This document shows, one piece after another, positions 1-13,000 of a DNA stretch of 64,000 bases (position 1 is its first letter; each line of letters starts with the position of its first letter). Below the pieces are notes generated by a model. That model worked only from the letters and a program-made list of their open reading frames with translations. It made no database searches and had not been told where the DNA came from. Where the stretch lies: positions 90,240,404 through 90,304,403 of the forward strand of contig NC_030678.2 of assembly GCF_000004195.4 (NCBI RefSeq), in the 5' to 3' direction. A program made the position numbers and the translations under genes. Source of the stretch: Xenopus tropicalis. Its lineage: Eukaryota; Chordata; Amphibia; Anura; Pipidae.

Positions 1-626
1 CTAATAACAGTACCACTGAGCTCCATACAGAAACTTACAAGTCGCCACAATGGAAATATGTGGGACAAACTGCTATTGTTCACACCTTGCCGATCATTCA
101 CCACATCCAGATTTTTAAAATATCCCGGCAACTAGTCTGTCCTCAATCTTATGGATTCAGGCAAGCAGCATTCTCCTGACATCTGAAAATTAACATAAAG
201 TGCAAAAATAAGCTGATGTGCATACTTGTCAATATGTGGGCTCCATAATGTACTTAGATATATGCATTCTCAAGTGAATTTGTGATGGCAGGCTCAAGAG
301 CTAAAAGGCATTATCAGCACACGCTCATAAGCATGCACTTGTTCCTTCATCACCAGATAGAGCATTCTGTAGGTTGTTTTTTGCCAGCTAATCCTGGTGC
401 TTTGTTGAGAAAGATGCAGGACCTGAAACCACCCTTGAGATTAAAAAGGTGTGAATACATATTTGAAGTCCTAGAATAAATATTTCAAAGTGCCAATATT
501 TTTAGGCATATGTTGACAACATACCTGGTGAATTTGCTTGTTGCGTGAGTATGACATAATTCAGGAAACTGGTCACTGATGGGCACAAGGGCTACTAAGC
601 ACACAAAATATATTTTTATAAAGATA

Positions 627-629
<3 letters not shown>

Positions 630-708
<79 letters not shown>
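630..708. repeat. (AT)n microsatellite
   Basis: Uninterrupted TA dinucleotides run for about 79 bases. The run is self-complementary and is likely to vary in length between individuals. Confidence 0.95.
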
Positions 709-710
<2 letters not shown>

Positions 711-2547
711 AAACAATGACTGCTATTAATGTTTATTGTGAAAGGTTGCAGCCTACTTCATCTGCCTTGCAGAAAACAGTTTATTGCTGTATTAGCTGAA
801 ATAAACTGCGGCTTAGGGGCATTTTCAGGACATCTTCAGTGATGTCCTGCAATAAATCCCTGTCCTTTGCTCTCTGAAAAATAGAAAAACGTTCTTATGC
901 CCTACTGATACGGAGCTTTTTCATTGGGCCATATCTTTAGTTTCATAGAAAGACAACACCCCCTTCACACCCCCACAAAGCACACTGGTTATGTGATTTA
1001 GTAGTAACCCACAGCAACCCACCAGAATGTTGCTTTAATTAAAAAAATATATATATATTTGCTAGATGGCATTGATTTCTGTTCCAGAGTAAATTTATTT
1101 TTTAAATTATTAGCCCACACTTAATACAACCTAAATGCTGGGGCTAAGAGGAATTGAAACAGCACTGATGAAAAAAAAATGGTACAAAGTGTACCGGTTA
1201 CAAATGTTTTGCCTGTATTTTAAATCCTTATACCTATAATGATAATACAAATAAATTCCATTTTATGGGATCGATACTGCACTAAAATTTGTAGTTTGTG
1301 TGTTTTATCTATAGAAGAAAAAAAAGAACCCCAGCGATGAGTCATTTGTTTGGCAAAGCAGTCAGCTGAAAACATAGGTTAAGTATTTTATTTACCTCCC
1401 TATTATTACATAAAGGGATAGGTCAGAAAAGAATTCAGTACATTTGGGTACTGCAAAGATTCCTGTACAAAATCTACACTTAAATACCCAAATATGTTGT
1501 ATTAATACATCAACAAATATGCTAACGAACATACAAAGTACAACATAAAGCACATGTGCACTCAAAGTACTCAAAGAAAGACTTTAGCTTTATCCCTTCA
1601 CACATCCCAGATATACATTTTCACACTTAAATAGGAGTTAATGTAATATAAAGTGCAAAGATTGTTACTGGTCTAGTAACCCAAAGCTTTCCAAATATAA
1701 TGTAACAATTCAATGTTCAAAAGAAACAGCAGATTGGCTAGTGCTAGTGATGATGGTATGCAACTTGTTAAAACTCTGAACAATGTTTTACAACAACAAA
1801 CATAAGCACATGTTATGGCTAAATAAAGATATGATCTTTAAGTAGGTATCATAGCTATATACTCAAGGAGTACAAAAAAACCCAGTGCAATGCCAGTCTG
1901 TTACCACCCTTTGTCTCTCCTCATACAAGAAACACCACCACGGCACATAGAGTATTTTTTGTGTATACACAACCACAGTACAGTGTGTTGTTCGGGTGTC
2001 TGAAGCCATTAAAAGCACAACCCTGGCACAGAGCATATCCACATTGGCTAAATAAACAACATAACACAAAACCATAATTGTATGCACCCTGAACATCTGA
2101 CTAAATACCATTGCATAATTAATCACATTTTGTACTTTAGGAGCTCACACGCAAAACTGCACACCATCAAAACACATTTTCACATAAATGTGTAATTTAG
2201 TGTACCCAAAATGTTGGACACATAAGAGTATCCTAGTACAAACAGTGGGCACAGTAGTATTATCTGAAGATAACACAGTTGTTAATAGCAAGTCATGTAT
2301 TGCAAATATCCAATCCTTGAAATTGCATACAGTGTTGGGAAAGGGGTGTGTAGCACTTACAGACCAGGAAGGAAAAGTATTTGTCATATTAAATCATTTA
2401 GGCAAGGTCAGAAATAATCTGGAAAATCCCACACACTACAACACAGATGAACATTGAATGCTTCATCTCAGTCAGTGGTTGTGTACATATGGGAAATAAA
2501 GTCAGAGACTCATATTATTTATTGAATTTATGTTAGTGACAGGGTGT

Positions 2548-2945
2548 TTAAAGAAGTAGTTAACTTTTATGTTAACTTTTTTAGTATAATATAGACAGTG
2601 ATATGCCAACACAATCTGCAATTGGTCTACATTTTTTATTTTTGGTGTTTTTTCTTCAGTTTATAATTTTTGCAACTATCTGGTTGCTAGGGCAACATTT
2701 ACCCTAGCAATCTGGCAATGGTTTAAATGCAAGTCTATAAGATGAACTGGAGAGGGCCTAAACAGAAAGATAAGAAATAAGAGGTACCGATAACAGCAAA
2801 ACTATGGCCCCACAGAGCAATGGTTCCCCTAATTTGAAAGCAAGCAAATAATTACAAGCAAATTATTACAGAACGATAAAAAAATATAAAATGATGACTC
2901 TAAGAATATGACATTCTATAACATACTAAATTTGAACTACCTGTT
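2548..2945 (+). repeat. dispersed frog repeat, TTAAAG-ended family
   Basis: The block starts TTTAAAGAAGTAGTTAACTT. It continues with a 'dinucleotide-poor' segment containing GTGATAT..CAATTGGT, TATCTGGTTGCTAGGG and CAATGGTTTAAATG, and ends near ACATTCTATAACATAC. The same ordered segments recur at 9422-10027 on the plus strand and at 21990-22232 on the minus strand. I infer a high-copy non-autonomous DNA transposon. The family name is not certain. Confidence 0.6.
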
Positions 2946-5177
2946 TTGAATTTACAGTGGTGAGAGGGGAGAATAATATTATATTATTATTATTATTGTA
3001 TTATAATTGTACATACATAGTGTGTGTGGGGAGGGGGGTCAGGAGAAAGAAGGCAACCATCATACCTAATTCCTATAGTTGTACTTGTTTGTATTTACAA
3101 ACTGAGTCTACATCAATCATATATCTTAAATAGTTACACTGCTACATCATGTAAAATCACATGTAGTTATAACACGTGTGTAACTGATGTAAAATTTGGT
3201 TGAAAGCTTGAAAACAGTTGTGAAAAAGTTAGTGACGTTGCACCACTTTTTACACTACTTTTACTCAAGAATGTCTTCTCTGTCAGAACTTGTCTCTTTG
3301 ACTCTTAGTTGGTGAAATACATGGTGTACATTTTTGGAGTAAATCAAAATACCTGTAATTATTACACCACTTTTAAGGACAAGGAAAGGGTTAATTGCTG
3401 GGGGTGAACATATATTAGGCACCCCACACACAGGCAAGGGATTGCTGGAAAAGGCAATAGGATAACAGTGCTTTGCTCACTAGAATAGAATAAGTTTGTT
3501 TTTCAAAGAAGAGTGCTAACCCTGGTTCTAAGGTAAGTGATTATAATCACTAGGGTTGGCCAACAATTGGCAATGTGACATTGATTTTATTCCTTTTCCT
3601 TTAACTAAGAAAAAGTTTGTGCCAGCTCATTTCAAAAATGGAAAACAATGGTATAAAATCAGAAGTAAATAGAACATACTTTTATAATTATCACTTCTAT
3701 TTTACACCATTTTTGGTGCAAAATATTTTACCCTCCTTTATAAAACAAGGCCCTTTGTGTATTACCTGAATATACAGGGTGGACCCAAAGCAAGCACAGG
3801 GCTATACAATGATGATCCATATTCCCTGCTCTTTTTGGAGTAACAAGCAAAGAGAAGAACATATTCATCTACTGAATGAATGTTACTCCTTAGATTGGAA
3901 GAAAAGCTAAGATGGAAACTGTTTTGAATGTGAATAAATTGCATGCTTTCCTCTTTCTGTAATAAGAATTATCACTGAAAACTATGTTTGCGTTCGGTGG
4001 GATGCTAATAGATTTGTAATATGAGCTGTTAACATGTAAAGCATCAGAGGCAGGCTGACATGGCAAACAATTCTCTCTGTTTCCAAATACAGCATCATTA
4101 AGTGTAAATCTGTCAAACTGTAACTGGACAGCAATTATATGTGTGACTCTGTGACTCTTTCTAACAGTGGGCAAAATGTCTCAGTGCAGCAGATATTGCA
4201 ATGAAAAAGAAAATTTTGCTTTAGTATCCTACCTGCAGCAGGCTGATAAAAGGTCATAGGTGATAAACTGGTCACTATCGATAACTGCACAGAGGCAACT
4301 TTGCACACTGTAAGTAAATGAGGCCCCACTGTGTCCAGGCAGCTTTAGCCACATGAATTAACTGTCACCAAGTATATGCTGGGTTAGCTGTAAAATGTCT
4401 ATTAAGAATAATGTAGATAGATTTTCGCACAAACAAGGAACCTTGTGCTGTTTCACCTATGTCAATATTATACTAACATTTAAATCAAACTTTAGTAAAT
4501 GTAAATATTACGTTTTCCTTTACTACCTAGTGGTGTGGAGCTTGCTTGCTAAAAATCACTCTGGGTTAAATGACATACATATCTACATGTATTTTGCTGG
4601 GTATAAAGTACCACTAGTTAGAAGGCTGCATTGAATGTCACTTGGATTTTGCTGAACAAATATTTGCTCTAGCGCACCTACTAAGATGAGCCGGATGATA
4701 GGCAAGTCTAGAGTTCCAATATGTATCAGAGTTCAAAGCAATAACTCCTCAGGCTCTAGACCAAATGCAGAACTATAAGGAGCAAATGGACACACACCAG
4801 CTCTGTTCTATTCAGGTACTACATCATGTGATCTGTGCCAAGGTGGCTACCCAGCACTAACGACCTGCTCGCTCGCCATGCAGCGTTACAAGGGAAGGGC
4901 GGCAATGTGGCCAAGTCGTTTCATCAACCAATACGAGACAGTAACAATATCGCTGATGAATAATACACGAAGTCCGTGCAATATATGCCCCTACAAGACG
5001 CAGGCCTCCATAAGGCAAAAAATAAACCAGGCGCAATTGTTTCACCTGAGCGTAGCCTGCCATGTTCAACCAGCGATTCTCCGGCTGTTGTTAAAGTACA
5101 TGGCGCGACACTACGAACATATGGGAATTGACGGTCAAGCTGAAGCAGCACTAGTATCCACCCTCACGCCCCTGTAC

Positions 5178-5349
5178 CTTTGCCCTCCTGTTGCTGCTTG
5201 ACCTCTGTTTTCTTCTTCTTGCGCCCTCGGAGCCAGCTCAGTGCACGCCGCAGGGTGCCCCCTTTGTGCTTTTTCTTTTTGGGTTCATTGGCGCCTGGTT
5301 CTGGTACGGGTGGTTCCGACTCCGGCGGAAGGGTTGTCTGGGTGGACAT
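5178..5349 (-). CDS. NHSL3: NHSL3 (KIAA1522)-like protein, first coding exon (partial gene)
   Basis: This minus-strand exon codes 57 residues plus one base. The first part is Pro/Glu-rich (residues 1-22). A basic block KKKKHKGG (24-31) follows, then LRRALSWLRGRKKKK (33-47). The ATG at 5349-5347 has G at -3 (GCCATGT). The exon ends CAAAG at a GTACAG donor, so the intron is in phase 1. Supporting facts are the CpG-rich setting and position: human KIAA1522 lies head to head with SYNC on the far side from RBBP4, which is exactly this place and strand. NHS-family genes commonly use alternative first exons, and a basic Trp-containing N-terminus fits one of them, but I cannot align the rest of the protein because it lies left of the window. 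A lineage-specific gene, or another gene using the same CpG island, remains possible. Confidence 0.6.
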
Positions 5350-5640
5350 GGCTCATAGAGCGGGGGGCATGGTGGGACTGGCAGTGCCAGAGTCCTTGCC
5401 CTTCCGTTTCCTTGGGGCAGCCTCCCGTGTCTCTGGCGCAATGCCCTGCTCCTCACTGTACAGCGCAGGTTCCCCCCAGTGTCCCAGACACTGTCTCCGG
5501 GAGTCTCCCCGCTCTGTCTCCGCGAACTCCTCCTCCTACCGCCGCTTCCGCATTCCATCCCCGGGGGAGGAGTCCGTTCACCTGAGACACCCGAACCGGG
5601 CCACCTGTGCGGAGGATTTTCTAGTCTACGTCGCCTAATG
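5350..5640 (-). promoter_or_regulatory. CpG-rich promoter and 5' UTR of NHSL3
   Basis: This is the main GC- and CpG-rich patch of the window outside repeats, directly upstream of the minus-strand ATG at 5349. No TATA box is obvious, as expected of a CpG promoter. A short upstream ATG, out of frame, lies 8 bases before the start codon (CTATGAGCCATG on the minus strand). The transcription start cannot be placed from sequence alone. Confidence 0.55.
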
Positions 5641-6480
5641 CCCGCCGGGCGTAGTTAACTTATGACAATATCCAAGGAAAGGCAACCCAGTACCCTCTCA
5701 GAGGCTATAGTCATTCTGCTCTCCTTTCCCCTGGAAACACAAGGTTTCCTAATTTTAAAAGGGTCGTAGTGTTGGTCTGGTCATAAGGTACACGATACCC
5801 GCGACATCTGAGCACAAGTGCCGACTTTATCTGAGCCTGACCGACTCGATCCATCACAATGAACCCCTTTCTATGTTGTTCTGTGGGTTGCTACCCTTAC
5901 ACAACTACCTCTTCTTATCCTTTGCCGTATGTATATCTGCGAGTATATTCTGCTTTGTGTACAACGGGGATATCCAACTTGTGACCTTTGGGACTGCCTG
6001 TCATTGGAGGTCAATAAAGTTGAGAGCCAGAGCAGCACGTTGTGTCCGTGTGTATACAAATTCTGTGTGTCGAATTAGCTGCCGCCACACAGGCCACCTC
6101 TTACCACGTTGTCCGTTAGGAAATATGAGCGATTTTATAATAAATGTAAAGAATCCTTTCCCAGAGGTTAATATGCCTTTATATACAGAGTTAATTCTGA
6201 ATCTGGGGCGTGTCGCTTTAACCTCCTGTATCCCACGCTGTTCCTTCAGTAAACACGACCCGTTGTCATAACACTGGGCTTGTCCTAAAATTGCTTCCAG
6301 CAACATCAGAGCAAACTCGAATAATAAAGCCATTGTTAGGAGGGGGGAAAGTGCTTGAAAGAGAGTGGTCATAGATAAACACAGTCCAACTCATAAAACA
6401 GAGAGCAGGGTGTGAGAGTCATATATTGATTGTGCACTAGCAGTATATACACATACTGAAAAAACCTAGATGGCATAGCA
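5641..6480. other. intergenic, upstream of NHSL3
   Basis: Mixed-composition sequence with scattered CpGs near the promoter. The open frames are short, and none has a recognisable domain. It may hold distal promoter elements, but I see no specific motif cluster. Confidence 0.4.
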
Positions 6481-6488
6481 TTCTCTTA

Positions 6489-6569
6489 GGGCTCTGGCAC
6501 ACGGGGAGATTAGTCGCCCGCAACAAATCTCCCTGTTCGCGGGCAACTCTGTTCGTGTGCCAGAGCCCT
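6489..6569. mobile_element. 81-bp MITE, AGGGCTCTGGCACACG ends
   Basis: The ends AGGGCTCTGGCACACG and CGTGTGCCAGAGCCCT are inverted repeats. The middle (GATTAGTCGCCCGC...GCGGGCAACT) also pairs, so the whole unit is nearly one hairpin. A longer relative with ends AGGGCTGTGGCACA is at 56519-56745. Confidence 0.8.
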
Positions 6570-6596
6570 TATTGCATCAGTGTTTCTTTTATTGTT

Positions 6597-6830
6597 AAGG
6601 TGGCCATACATGTTAAGATCTTCTGATATGTCCCCCTAAGATGGCTGATATTGGGTTAATTTGATTGTTTGGTCCTAGGGCCAAGAGAGTGAATTACGAC
6701 GATAGGTATAGGAGCCCTCGGGTCGACATTGCCCGATCGACACCTGGTCAATTTTTGGCCGCATATTGGTCAAAGCACTCGAATTGACAGCTTAAATCTG
6801 CCTTGTATGTGTCAACAATTATTATGCAGC
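6597..6830. mobile_element. MITE fragment, AAGGTGGCCATACA end
   Basis: It starts with AAGGTGGCCATACATGTTAA and contains TGGTCCTAGGGCCAA and CGATCG-rich segments. These are shared with the elements at 15564-15850 and 29447-29697. A partner end near 6810-6830 (CCTTGTATGTGTC) is weak, so the right limit is approximate. Confidence 0.55.
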
Positions 6831-7068
6831 TAGGTATATATATTAAGAAGCCTCACACAGGTCTAGGGTCACCATGCACAACTTCGCTAGATGTGATGTG
6901 ACATATCGCACTTCAATCTTACTAACCACTTGTGTGATGAATGTGAATGCCAGGCTTGATCACCAAATTTTAGGATACAACCTAAGGTGTTCCTGGGGTT
7001 GAATAGAAATGCAACCAGGTCTGGAGTGAGTCAGGGGCCTAATACCACCAGTAATGTTCCAACATTCA

Positions 7069-7280
7069 GTGTATGTATGTATGTATGTATATTTTTATTT
7101 ATGAAGCGCTACTTATGTACGCAGCGCTGTACAGTAGAATACATTAACACAAACAGGGGGTTAATAAGATAATAGATAAATACAAAGTATAACAATTAAT
7201 ACAAATAAATACAAGATTGCAATAAAGCAAAGCTCATCTCACATAAGGACACATTTGGGAAAGAGTTTTCTTCATAAATT
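7069..7280 (-). repeat. TATG microsatellite and L2-type LINE 3' tail
   Basis: About five GTAT units run into a block containing TTTATGAAGCGCTACTTATG and GCAGCGCTGTACAGTA. Read on the minus strand this resembles the CAGCGCTGC...GGCGCTTTATAAATAAA tail seen intact at 49040-49118. Such tails are typical of L2-like LINE 3' ends in fish and frogs. No reverse transcriptase is attached, so it is a 5'-truncated copy. Confidence 0.6.
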
Positions 7281-7576
7281 AATCTTGCACACAGGAAACC
7301 ACCTTCAGCATGCCAACCCTCACACTTGGTGGCATAACTTGGAACCTTTTGGGCCACCTGGCTGGATTTTCTGCCTCAGGCTTCTGTGATGGCATTCACC
7401 CTCCTCCACAAAGGAAGGCCAGAGATACTGGATCCCCTCCCTCTTTTATAGTGTGGCATACCCATAATTCCGCTGGGCCAGATGGGATCTTCTCGTCCAC
7501 AAGGCTTGTCTACACTATGGGATGACTCATAGAAGGGACAGTATTAACTCTTAATCCCCCTGCATATACTTTAATG

Positions 7577-7945
7577 CAGTGGTCTCCAACCTTTTTTGTA
7601 CCACGGACCGGTTTCAAGCAAGACAATTTTTCTGAGGACCAGGAGTGGTGGGTATAATACTCATTATAAGACAAAATCAGTGGGAGACCTGACCTTGTTT
7701 CCCTGCAACTTAATGTGCCCAGCCCGCTTGCTTTTTTTACTCCCACCTAAGTGCTGACATTCCCTGACGCTTAGTATGGAGCTTTAAGTACTTTGATCCT
7801 TTTTGCAATCAGTAGAAAGCTTCCTGGGCTTCGCATAGCAGTTGTCATGGAGTTGGGATCACAGGTAATTGGGACCAGAGGTGGCCCAGTTCAGCACAGC
7901 CCACGGCCCGGCACCAGTCCCCGGCCCGGTGGTTGGGGACCCCTG
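7577..7945. mobile_element. hAT-type MITE with 8-bp target duplication
   Basis: The ends are CAGTGGTCTCCAACC and GGTTGGGGACCCCTG. It is flanked on both sides by the identical 8-mer CTTTAATG (7569-7576 and 7946-7953). The 8-bp duplication and CA..TG termini are the hAT signature. At 369 bp, with no transposase frame, it is non-autonomous. Confidence 0.92.
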
Positions 7946-7953
7946 CTTTAATG

Positions 7954-9421
7954 AATTCTCAGGTAAGATGCATAATATCCTGTGAGTTCCCTAACTACAC
8001 ATGGGGCAATAAAATGCATTCTCTGTGCCCCTCCACCACAGGCCTGACTCTGCACAAACAACCATTTCAGTGTCTGGGATGGAGCCAGCTCACTGTATCT
8101 TGAGTGGGTAAATACTTTCACTTTGCTCTAGGGACAGCAGGATTATGATGAGGCACTCAGTTGGGAGGTAGAGAGGATGTATTATCGATCACAGAGATGG
8201 TGAAATGAGAGAGATCAGCTTTCATTGTCATTTTAGAAGCAACATCCAGTGAAGGGGGCTGGGCACACATAGATTTACAGGCTAATAAACATTATTATAC
8301 AAAGTTTTGTGAATTATTACATATATATTCATTATAGATAGATCTGTTACTTTTTAGAGATATTTATCTTTTATGTACTGTTCAGTTACTTCTAGTTAAA
8401 CGGGCAACAGCAGTTCTGTCATGATAACATGCATTTAGGCGCTGCGCCTGTTCCTGTTCTTGATCCTGTGCCAAAGAACGGAAGGAAAAAATAAAATGGG
8501 TATTCCTAAAGTAATCACATATCAGATATGTTTAATAAGAACATTAGGGGTTCTTTCAGTTGAAAAACTGGGGACTACATTTTTTGAAGCATGCTATTCA
8601 GTTTGCATATGTATGTCAGAAAGGTGCCATGCCTGTTGTGAACTGGATGCTAAATATGTAGACAACACTGTAGGCATGTTAGGAGCCGTTGTCATGCTGC
8701 CTGGGCCAATTGTTCTATATGGCTGTATAGAAAAAATATTAACACCCTTTTTTTAAAACTCCCCCAAGCCACCACTGGACATTTTGGATAAATCCAGCAG
8801 TGGGTTTGAGGAAAGGGGGGGACTACTCTCCTCCTACACAATAGGTTATTATGTGTGTACTCTGGTGTGCTGATTGTTTTGGGAAGGGGATGGGAATTGT
8901 TGCATGCTGCAACACATTTTTGTTGTTGTGCATCTGCCATATGCAGCAAAATAACTTCTTGTTTCATTGCAATATGTAGCAGCAGGGCATCAATAAAATG
9001 TGGTTTATAAAACACAGGGGATAATTTACTAACATAAGTGCTTAATTGCACCAGTGCAGATGCCAATAGCAACCTCTTTAAAATGTGCTTTCATTTTGGA
9101 ACTTAAAGTACACTGAACAAAAATGCTGATTGGTTACTTTACTTGTGCAGTTTAGCACTAATATAAGTAGTAAATCAGCCCTATAGTCTTTGTATATCCA
9201 GGTTATTACTATGGGTAATAATTCATCGCTGGTTATTGATATATGTCATATTGCCTTGGAAGTGCCAGCAATAGTGGCTTTTCCCATGCATATATTTAAA
9301 TGCAAATATGTCAGTAAACAGGGCAGATAAACATATTTGTAAATGTGTTAAAGAATTAAATTGAAAAAAAAGCCAAAGTATATATAAGGTATGACTTTTT
9401 TTATTTCTCTCTTAAGTGATG
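7954..9421. other. intergenic, nothing recognised
   Basis: I see no exon-like frame, RNA gene or bounded repeat here. The longest open frames (98 and 126 codons) have no domain and unconvincing composition. Confidence 0.4.
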
Positions 9422-10027
9422 TTAAAGGTTGTTCACTTTTAAATTAACTTTAGTATGGTGTAAAAAGTGATATTCTGAGACAGTTTGCCATTGGTCATTT
9501 TCAATTTTATGATTTTTTTAGTTATTTAGCTTTTTGTTTAGCAGAAATCCAATATGGTGTTTCAGCAGCTATCTGGTTGATGGGGTCTTATTTTTCCTAG
9601 CTACCAGGCAGTGATTTGAATAGAAGACTGGAATACATATTGCAGAGGGGCTGAATATATTTAATAAATGTAGAGTAATAGAATTATAGAAGTAATAAAA
9701 AGTAGCAATAATAATAAACTTAAAGCCTCACAGAGCAATAGTTTTTGACTGCTGGAGTCAGTGACCCCCATTTTAAAGCTAGAACGTGGTAGAAAAGGCA
9801 AATAACTTAAAACACTAAAGACACACGGAGCTACTAGTTGCAGTGGCTACTAAAATAGACAATGCTGATCATTTTCTGTATAAGTGTCTCTATGTGTGTT
9901 TTAGCAGAGGTAATTCTCAGTATTGTCTATGGCAGGGTATTTTCTGGTGTTTAGTAGCTGTGAAAAAGTAGCTGCTACTAGTAGCACTGTGTGTCTTCAC
10001 CCTAAAGAATAAATAATGAAGACCAAT
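9422..10027 (+). repeat. dispersed frog repeat, TTAAAGG-ended, with nested insertion
   Basis: It begins TTAAAGGTTGTTCACTTT and follows the same segment order as 2548-2945: TATTCTGAGACAGTTTGCCA, ATCTGGTTGATGGGG, GTCAGTGACCCCCATTT. Then AATAAATAATGAAGACCAAT resumes after an insertion at about 9815-10003. The right end is truncated. Confidence 0.7.
9815..10003. mobile_element. short MITE nested in older repeat
   Basis: The inverted ends are AAGACACACGGAGCTACTAG and, reading in, GTGTGTCTTCACC with CTACTAGTAGC. The insert interrupts the host repeat between AAAACAC and AATAAATAATGAAGACC. A possible CTAAAG duplication flanks it (9815-9820 and 10002-10007), but this overlaps the terminal repeat, so exact limits are uncertain. 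Confidence 0.65.
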
Positions 10028-13000
10028 GTGCTGGCTTTTACAATGCCCTTCTTCTTGCCATACAAAAATTTTACATTTACGAATCCATCCTGAAGTGGTG
10101 TATGCAGGTGTGTTCTACTGCCCGAGGAAGGGGAAAGGAGGGGTTATGAAGAGGAGGGGACAAACCCAAGTCATTCTGCCTCAGGTGGCAAAATTACAAA
10201 GACAGCTTCAGGTTTCAGATCTGTATGAGCTTGGAGAAACTTATGTCCCATTGCTGCCAGCACTAGAAGTATGGGTTAAGCTAAACGGGACATGGTTTTT
10301 CTCAGCAAGTAAAAAAACAGTATGCAGTGGCTTAACTGAAGATTACTGGGCCCAACACCAACGTTATTTTAGGGCGTGTACATGTTAGTAATAAAATCAT
10401 AAATTGTCATAAATTGTATACATTACAAAGAATATTAGAATGGATAAAACAAATTATTGTAGTCCTTGATTTGTATAAAGCTATTGTATAATGTGTAGTG
10501 TCCAGCATCTCCATACTTTACAGAAGTGGCATATTATCATAATACACTTGCAAGATGTAAGGAGAGAAGTGGTAGAACCAGATAGGGAGGGCTCTTGCTG
10601 TATAGAAGTGGCCACATAGGATGTGACATGGGAGAGTGCTTGGAAATAACACTTTTTTTTCTGTAAACAGACAAGTGACACACAAAATTGACAGTGGTGT
10701 TTCTACTTTAGAGCAATATGGTATGATTACCTCCATGTGTGGCTTGTAGAGAATACAGTGGCTCATTCTTTTAGGTAAGGAGGATGGTATGGGAGCTGGT
10801 GGGGAGTATGCACTGGTTTCAAGGGGCGCCACTCTAAGACCATCTGTGACATGAAGATTAGTCCCTGGAGAGAGGCCAGGCTATAATATTTGCATTATGT
10901 AATGATCTGTTTGCTCACAAAGTTGAAGGTGACACTTTGCAAGAAACTTGTCCTTGGCAGGGATTTTATTATTCTGTTCTGTGCCATCATCAGGGGAAAA
11001 TATAAACTGGATCAGACTGGGATGGCACCTATCTTAAAGAAAGGCAGGTGGGGATACCAGAGTTTAAGCAAATGTATTTAGTGAAGAAAAATACATTATA
11101 TTTTACTTTTTTTCAGTTTACTTTTATCACTGTAAGCTGCCTAAGGTACACATTGATATTGCTGTGGGTCAGGCATAGAATACCTAAAATTATGATTAGC
11201 ATTATCCTTTATCTGACCATATTTCACATTATTCCCATGCACAGTATATTGCAGAGATTTCCAGTCTGGACAGCTGCCCTCCCCCCTTATGTTTTGGGAG
11301 AGATTTTTATTTTGCTGCTTGAGAAATTCTTAGAACACTTTATCAGGGTATCTGTAATGACCTTATTTTACATTCCTCTATCCCTGATTTACAATGGGAC
11401 TGAAAAATTGCTGGACTGCAAAGTGAGTATGATGGAATTTGATGAGTGTAAACCTCTGTTTATGGTATACCACAGCTGAGTGTACTCTGTTCTGTAGATC
11501 TTACTAATCTGCTGAATTCTTCTTACTGAGAGCAATATTGAAGTGAAACTGAAGGACACACCCAAGGCTCCAGGCCAATAACCAGATATGATTCTATTTA
11601 TACAGATTACAGATAATTAACCCCATGTTTACTGTTTACATAATTGTAACTTTGGTCATCCATGCAAAAAATTGTTAAGGGTCTTAGTAAATTAATGATA
11701 ATGAATTTGATGCGCAATGCTTTTCTATTATTATAATTAGTACTGCACATTACTGGTGCAGGGTTCATACTTACACGGTTACACCAGTCTCCCTATGGCT
11801 CAAAGTTTCAAATTGATCCCTAGACAATAAATAACCTTCCCTTTGTAGGGTCACAGCTCAAGGTGAGTCTCCTCTGTGGTGTTCTTTGTTTGGACGTTGA
11901 TCTCTGTAGTAAATATTTAACTGAAAAGAGCTGTGTGTCAGTGCTTTGTTGGAAAAACAGAAGAATTTCTGCTAATGTCCAGCACCAAACTCACAGTGCA
12001 CTTTGTACATTAGATTTGCATTCTCTCCAGTGTAATTAGTAAAATACCATTAGACTGAGAATTTCCTGTTCACTTTCATTGTTCGTGCTTATTATCTTTC
12101 AGGAATGTGTAAAAGTGAAATCTTTCCTCTGTTGCCCCCTACAGCACAGACTGAGCATGTTAGGGCAAGTGGAAGCTGTAATGTACAGCTGTCCCCCCAA
12201 GCAGTAAAAGAAACACAAGCCAACTGCACATCCTGACCAAGCACAGTCTGGGAGGGTAACCTATGATTTACCTGTCTTTTTGGGAGGAGGGATGAGAGCA
12301 GGCAGAGAGGATCAGGTAAGATATACGTATAATTCAGGCTGCTTTCGAAAAGATAACTAGAACCCAGTTAATTTCCCTGGTGCTATCATTCCTTGTGACA
12401 TGTCTGAACAGAGAGGAAATTCCCAGCAACCACTGGTGAAAAATATTGAATCCATATTGAGTCCAGTCCAGATGCTATTTATTCATATATAATTATAAGT
12501 TCTTCAATGGTAAGCCTTCTGTTGGTAGCCTCCCAATATAAAAATTTTACCCTCATTCACTGCCAGCAAGCTTTAAGGCTGCACCAGGCCAGCTAACATG
12601 AACACACACAGAAGAATATCAAAATCCCCTTTGTATAATGCCACACCTTAACCTGGCAAATGGGGTACCTCACAAGCACGAACATGCCTGCCTTTTTGCT
12701 GAGGAAGACAGTTTCATGCCCTAATGAATATCACTGTCCTTATTGAGTATATTCTTCTGGCTTGTCCTTTAACACTATTTATCTCCTTGCATTGCACTGG
12801 CAATAAAATGCCTGCTGGCTCATGTGACAAGATGTGAAGTCTGACTGAGAGGAAGGGAAGTTTAATAGTGTTTGACAAGATTATTGCCCTCTGCTAAATG
12901 AACAGTGGCCAGTCCTGCAGTATCTGTCTCTTCACATTTACTGGAGGATCATACGAAGATCATACCTTCGTATCTCAGGCACTTGTTGTTTTTTGTCATA

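Larger units (their letters stand above)
1..5177. other. presumed NHSL3 intron 1, no exon recognised
   Basis: If the minus-strand exon at 5178-5349 is NHSL3 exon 1, this stretch is the start of its first intron. I looked for the next conserved NHS-family exon on the minus strand and did not find one. Apart from an (AT)n run and one dispersed repeat, listed separately, I see only AT-rich unique-looking sequence with short chance ORFs. Confidence 0.45.

Noticed and set aside
5180..5638. 152-codon plus-strand frame across the CpG patch
   Set aside because: It is antisense to the better-supported minus-strand exon and is open because of high GC. No splice or start support.
11048..11479. 143-codon plus-strand open frame, hydrophobic
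   Set aside because: Composition is typical of AT-rich random sequence. No domain, splice context or conserved motif.
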